From Bradyrhizobium sp. 138 (GTDB lineage Bacteria; Pseudomonadota; Alphaproteobacteria; Rhizobiales; Xanthobacteraceae), in the NCBI RefSeq assembly GCF_023074075.1, contig NZ_JADPKT010000094.1, forward strand, positions 186,001 to 250,000: a stretch of 64,000 bases of DNA, written 5' to 3'. The notes beneath the pieces were generated by a model, which saw nothing but the letters and a program-made list of their open reading frames with translations, ran no database searches and was not told the origin of the DNA. Positions within the stretch are counted from its first letter, which is position 1. The number at the start of each line of letters is the position of its first letter. A program made the translations under genes and the position numbers. This document shows positions 61,564 to 64,000 of the stretch, piece after piece.

Positions 61564-62327
61564 TGAAGGCGAAGGTTCTCCTGAGCCTGGTCCTGCTATG
61601 CGGTAACCTCGCCGCGCCCACGGCGCGCGCGGGCGATGCTGCGCCTGCCGCGCCCGCGGCGTGCGAATTGCCGTCCTATCTGCTGACCAGCGAAAGCCGG
61701 CTTCCCAAGGTCGCCGATGCCGTCAAGGCCGGCAAACCGCTCGACATCCTCGTCATCGGCAGCCGCTCGACCACGATTCCGTCTTCGGAAAGCAGCTCCT
61801 ATCCGGCGCGCATGGAGGCGATCCTCAAGGAGAAGCTGCCGGCGTCCGAGGTGGTGCACGTCTCCGTAGAAATACAGAGCAAGAGAACGGCGGAGGAGGC
61901 CGCCTCCACCTTCGTTAAGCTGATAGAAGCAAAAACGCCTACTTTGGTCATCTGGCAGACCGGGACCGTGGATGCCATCCGATCCATCGATCCCGACGAA
62001 TTTCGTAGCGCCGTGACGACAGGGGTTGTTGCGTTGCAAAAGGCAGGGACCGACGTCGTCTTGATGAATTTGCAGTACAGCCCGCGCACCGAAACGATGA
62101 TCTCGGCGCAACCGTTTCTCGATAATATGCGCGTGGTGGCGCAGGAGCACGATATTCCGCTGTTCGATCGTTTCGCGATCATGCGGCAGTGGAATGATCA
62201 GGGTCAGTTCGACCTGTTCAGCCCGTCCCGCGGGCCCGAGCTGGCGAAACAGGTCCATGATTGCCTTGGCCGGGCGTTGGCACAGTTCGTGATTGACGCT
62301 GCCCATCTGGAGCCGGCCCAGCAGTAA
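61563..62327 (+). CDS. SGNH-hydrolase-like secreted protein with degenerate active site
   Basis: A 254-residue protein with signal peptide to about residue 23 (ARA). It is a clear paralogue of the next gene: PTLVIWQTGTVDAIRSIDP aligns with PDLVIWQVGTNAVLRNLDP, and QYSP is shared. Yet the catalytic positions are changed: block I reads GSRST (R68 where the paralogue has nucleophile S127), the block III Asn is V136, and the DxxH motif reads DLFS (S220 for His). It is probably a non-catalytic SGNH protein, perhaps a partner or acyl carrier for OpgC or the second SGNH protein. Its ATG overlaps opgC (TGATG). Confidence 0.78.
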   Translation: MKAKVLLSLVLLCGNLAAPTARAGDAAPAAPAACELPSYLLTSESRLPKVADAVKAGKPLDILVIGSRSTTIPSSESSSYPARMEAILKEKLPASEVVHVSVEIQSKRTAEEAASTFVKLIEAKTPTLVIWQTGTVDAIRSIDPDEFRSAVTTGVVALQKAGTDVVLMNLQYSPRTETMISAQPFLDNMRVVAQEHDIPLFDRFAIMRQWNDQGQFDLFSPSRGPELAKQVHDCLGRALAQFVIDAAHLEPAQQ

Positions 62328-62345
62328 AATTGAGGTCTAGCGTTA

Positions 62346-63338
62346 ATGAGTTCTCTCCGCCCTTTTTGCCTGACGACATGGTTGGCCGCACCTGCAGCCG
62401 CAGTGCTGTTGTTGCTGACGCCGGCCTCGCAGTCGCTTGCGCAGGCGCCGGCCACGCAGGCGACGCCCGCACCCGCGCAGCCGGCTGATCCCGCTTCCGC
62501 TTCGCCCTCCCAGACCACCGTCGCAGCGACCTCGTCCGAGCAGCGCGGCGTCACCGCGCGCGCCGTCGACAAGGTGAAGCAGGCCGCCAAATCCGCCGCC
62601 GACATCTTCAGCCGCGTGCCCTGCCTGCCGCCGAAGGGGGGCTCGAAGGCGATGGGCACGCTGCCGCATGTCGCAAGCAAGCTCGTCGCTGGCCAGCCCG
62701 TCGTCATCGTCGCGTTCGGCTCGTCGTCGACCGCGGGTTTCGGCGCGACCTCGCCGGAGTTCAACTATCCGAACCGTCTTGCCGCGCAGCTGCGCCGGCA
62801 CTATCCGACCGCCGACATCACCGTCGTCAATGCCGGCGTCGGCGGCGAGGACGCGCCGGAGATGATGAAGCGCCTGCAGACGCAGGTGATCGACGTGCAT
62901 CCGGATCTCGTGATCTGGCAGGTCGGCACCAACGCCGTGCTGCGCAATCTCGATCCCGCCGACACCGCAAAACTGGTCGAGGACGGCATCAGCCGCATCC
63001 AGGCCGCGGGCGGCACCGACATCGTGCTGGTCGATCCGCAATATTCCCCGGCCGTCAACCAGCGCAAAGAGAGCGCCGGCAAGATGATCAAGCTGCTCGG
63101 CAACGTCGCCGAGCTGCGTCATGTCGGCATCTTCCCGCGCTTCGAGGTGATGCGTGACTGGCACGAGAACCAATCGATCCCGGTCGAGAGCTTCGTCATC
63201 GCCGATGGTCTGCACATGAACGATTGGGGCTATGCTTGCTTCGCCCAGCTGCTCGGCGACGACATCATCCGCTCCGTCGGCCAGATCAAGCTCGGGGTGA
63301 ACGTGCCGGCGGATGTGCGCACGTATCGGCCGATGTAG
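62346..63338 (+). CDS. SGNH/GDSL hydrolase family protein, secreted
   Basis: A 330-residue protein with signal peptide to about residue 32 (SLAQ) and an Ala/Pro/Thr-rich linker (35-65). The SGNH set is complete: S127 in FGSSSTAGFG, Gly in NAGVGGED, N196 in QVGTNAV, and D287-x2-H290 in ADGLHMNDWG. It is a likely periplasmic esterase or acyltransferase, working on glucan acyl groups given the opgC gene upstream. It begins 18 bp after the degenerate paralogue. Confidence 0.85.
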   Translation: MSSLRPFCLTTWLAAPAAAVLLLLTPASQSLAQAPATQATPAPAQPADPASASPSQTTVAATSSEQRGVTARAVDKVKQAAKSAADIFSRVPCLPPKGGSKAMGTLPHVASKLVAGQPVVIVAFGSSSTAGFGATSPEFNYPNRLAAQLRRHYPTADITVVNAGVGGEDAPEMMKRLQTQVIDVHPDLVIWQVGTNAVLRNLDPADTAKLVEDGISRIQAAGGTDIVLVDPQYSPAVNQRKESAGKMIKLLGNVAELRHVGIFPRFEVMRDWHENQSIPVESFVIADGLHMNDWGYACFAQLLGDDIIRSVGQIKLGVNVPADVRTYRPM

Positions 63339-63347
63339 AGACGGTGC

Positions 63348-63465
63348 CGTAGGGTGGGTTAGGCGAAGCCGTAACCCACCATGCATCAACGATTGCGGAA
63401 CGAAGTTGGTGGATTACGCCGTGCGAACCGCGCTTCGCGCAGTCGCAGGGCTAATCCACCCTACG
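63348..63465. repeat. Intergenic inverted repeat, GTAGGGTGGG family (copy 6, variant)
   Basis: CGTAGGGTGGGTTAGGCGAAGC at the left (first 20 bases considered) and GCTAATCCACCCTACG at the right. It lies between the convergent SGNH and metZ genes. Confidence 0.8.
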
Positions 63466-63479
63466 AGACCTTCGTCGCC

Positions 63480-64000
63480 TCACGCCTTCTCCAGCGCCGC
63501 GGTCAGATCCTCGATCAGATCATCCGCGTGCTCGAGCCCCGCGGAGAAGCGGATGAAGCCTTCGCCGATGCCGAGGGCGGCGCGGTCTTCCGGCTTCAGG
63601 CGCTGATGCGTCGTGGTCGCCGGATGCGTGACGAGGCTCTTGGCATCGCCGAGATTGTTCGAGATTCTCGCAAGCTTGAGCGCGTTGAGCACGCGGAACG
63701 CGGCCTGCTTGCCGCCCTTGACCTCGAAGCCGACCAGGGTCGAGCCGCCGCGCATCTGCTTTTTCACCAGCGCTGCCTGCGGATGATCGGCGCGGCCGGG
63801 ATAGACCAGCCGTGCGATCTTCGGATGGCTCGCCAGCACCTCGGCGATGCGCGCCGCGGTATCGGTCTGCGCGCGTACGCGCACGGCCAGCGTCTCCAGG
63901 CCCTTGAGCAGAACCCAGGCATTGAACGGCGAGATCGACGGGCCGGTCTGGCGCATGAAATTGTGGATGTGCTCGGCGATGAAGGCTTCCGAGGACAGGA
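63480..64000 (-). CDS. metZ: O-succinylhomoserine sulfhydrylase (3' part; start outside window)
   Basis: The frame is open to the window end, giving the C-terminal 173 or so residues of a Cys/Met-metabolism PLP enzyme. TGPSISPFNAWVLLKGLETL and DAKSLVTHPATTTHQRL are the conserved C-terminal segments, and the gene ends LTAALEKA. The wording around ARISNNLGDAKSLVTHP fits O-succinylhomoserine sulfhydrylase (MetZ), which makes homocysteine by direct sulfhydrylation; cystathionine gamma-synthase or lyase are less likely. The PLP lysine lies outside the window. Confidence 0.82.
   Translation of the reverse strand, partial: LSSEAFIAEHIHNFMRQTGPSISPFNAWVLLKGLETLAVRVRAQTDTAARIAEVLASHPKIARLVYPGRADHPQAALVKKQMRGGSTLVGFEVKGGKQAAFRVLNALKLARISNNLGDAKSLVTHPATTTHQRLKPEDRAALGIGEGFIRFSAGLEHADDLIEDLTAALEKA

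Overview
The window looks like chromosomal DNA of a soil alphaproteobacterium of the Bradyrhizobium/Rhodopseudomonas group, most likely Bradyrhizobium. The grounds are high GC, a BjaR/BjaI-like LuxR/LuxI pair, a CYP199A-like P450, GcrA, the benzoyl-CoA (box) pathway, many branched-chain-amino-acid-type (Liv) ABC importers, and several intergenic inverted-repeat families. I see no prophage, insertion sequence, CRISPR array, rRNA or tRNA.

Layout. 1-2.5 kb: the end of a GntR/FCD regulator, convergent with allophanate hydrolase. 2.7-11.5 kb: aromatic acid uptake and activation (MarR regulator divergent from feruloyl-CoA synthase, a second MarR divergent from a CYP199A-type P450, two orphan periplasmic binding proteins) and a type II NADH dehydrogenase. 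11.7-20.2 kb: one minus-strand block with a dehydroshikimate dehydratase/HPPD-like fusion, a complete five-part Liv-type importer, shikimate dehydrogenase and a LysR regulator, which together read as shikimate or quinate import and conversion to protocatechuate. 20.5-22.6 kb: quorum sensing with a clear lux box and two small flanking genes. 22.9-26.2 kb: a four-gene Liv-type importer without a binding protein. 26.3-30 kb: an AraC regulator and a TonB-dependent siderophore receptor.

30.3-34.4 kb: a glutamine-synthetase-like enzyme and a Rieske oxygenase divergent from an IclR regulator, an arrangement resembling gamma-glutamylation-dependent aromatic amine degradation. 34.6-43.1 kb: aerobic benzoyl-CoA pathway (BzdR/BoxR-type regulator with a truncated haemoglobin, benzoate-CoA ligase, alpha/beta hydrolase, BoxC, BoxB, SDR); boxA and boxD are not in the window. 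43.2-47.7 kb: envelope genes (polysaccharide deacetylase, OmpA-like protein, two membrane proteins). 47.7-54.4 kb: phoR-pstSCAB-phoU-phoB with a Pho box before pstS. 54.5-64 kb: gcrA, argD-argF, hslO, a long gene-free stretch with a structured dispersed element, apaG, opgC with two SGNH-like genes (one with every catalytic position changed), and the end of metZ.

The main theme is import and CoA-dependent degradation of plant-derived aromatics, with several uptake systems, each with a local regulator and often a visible palindromic operator in the divergent promoter.
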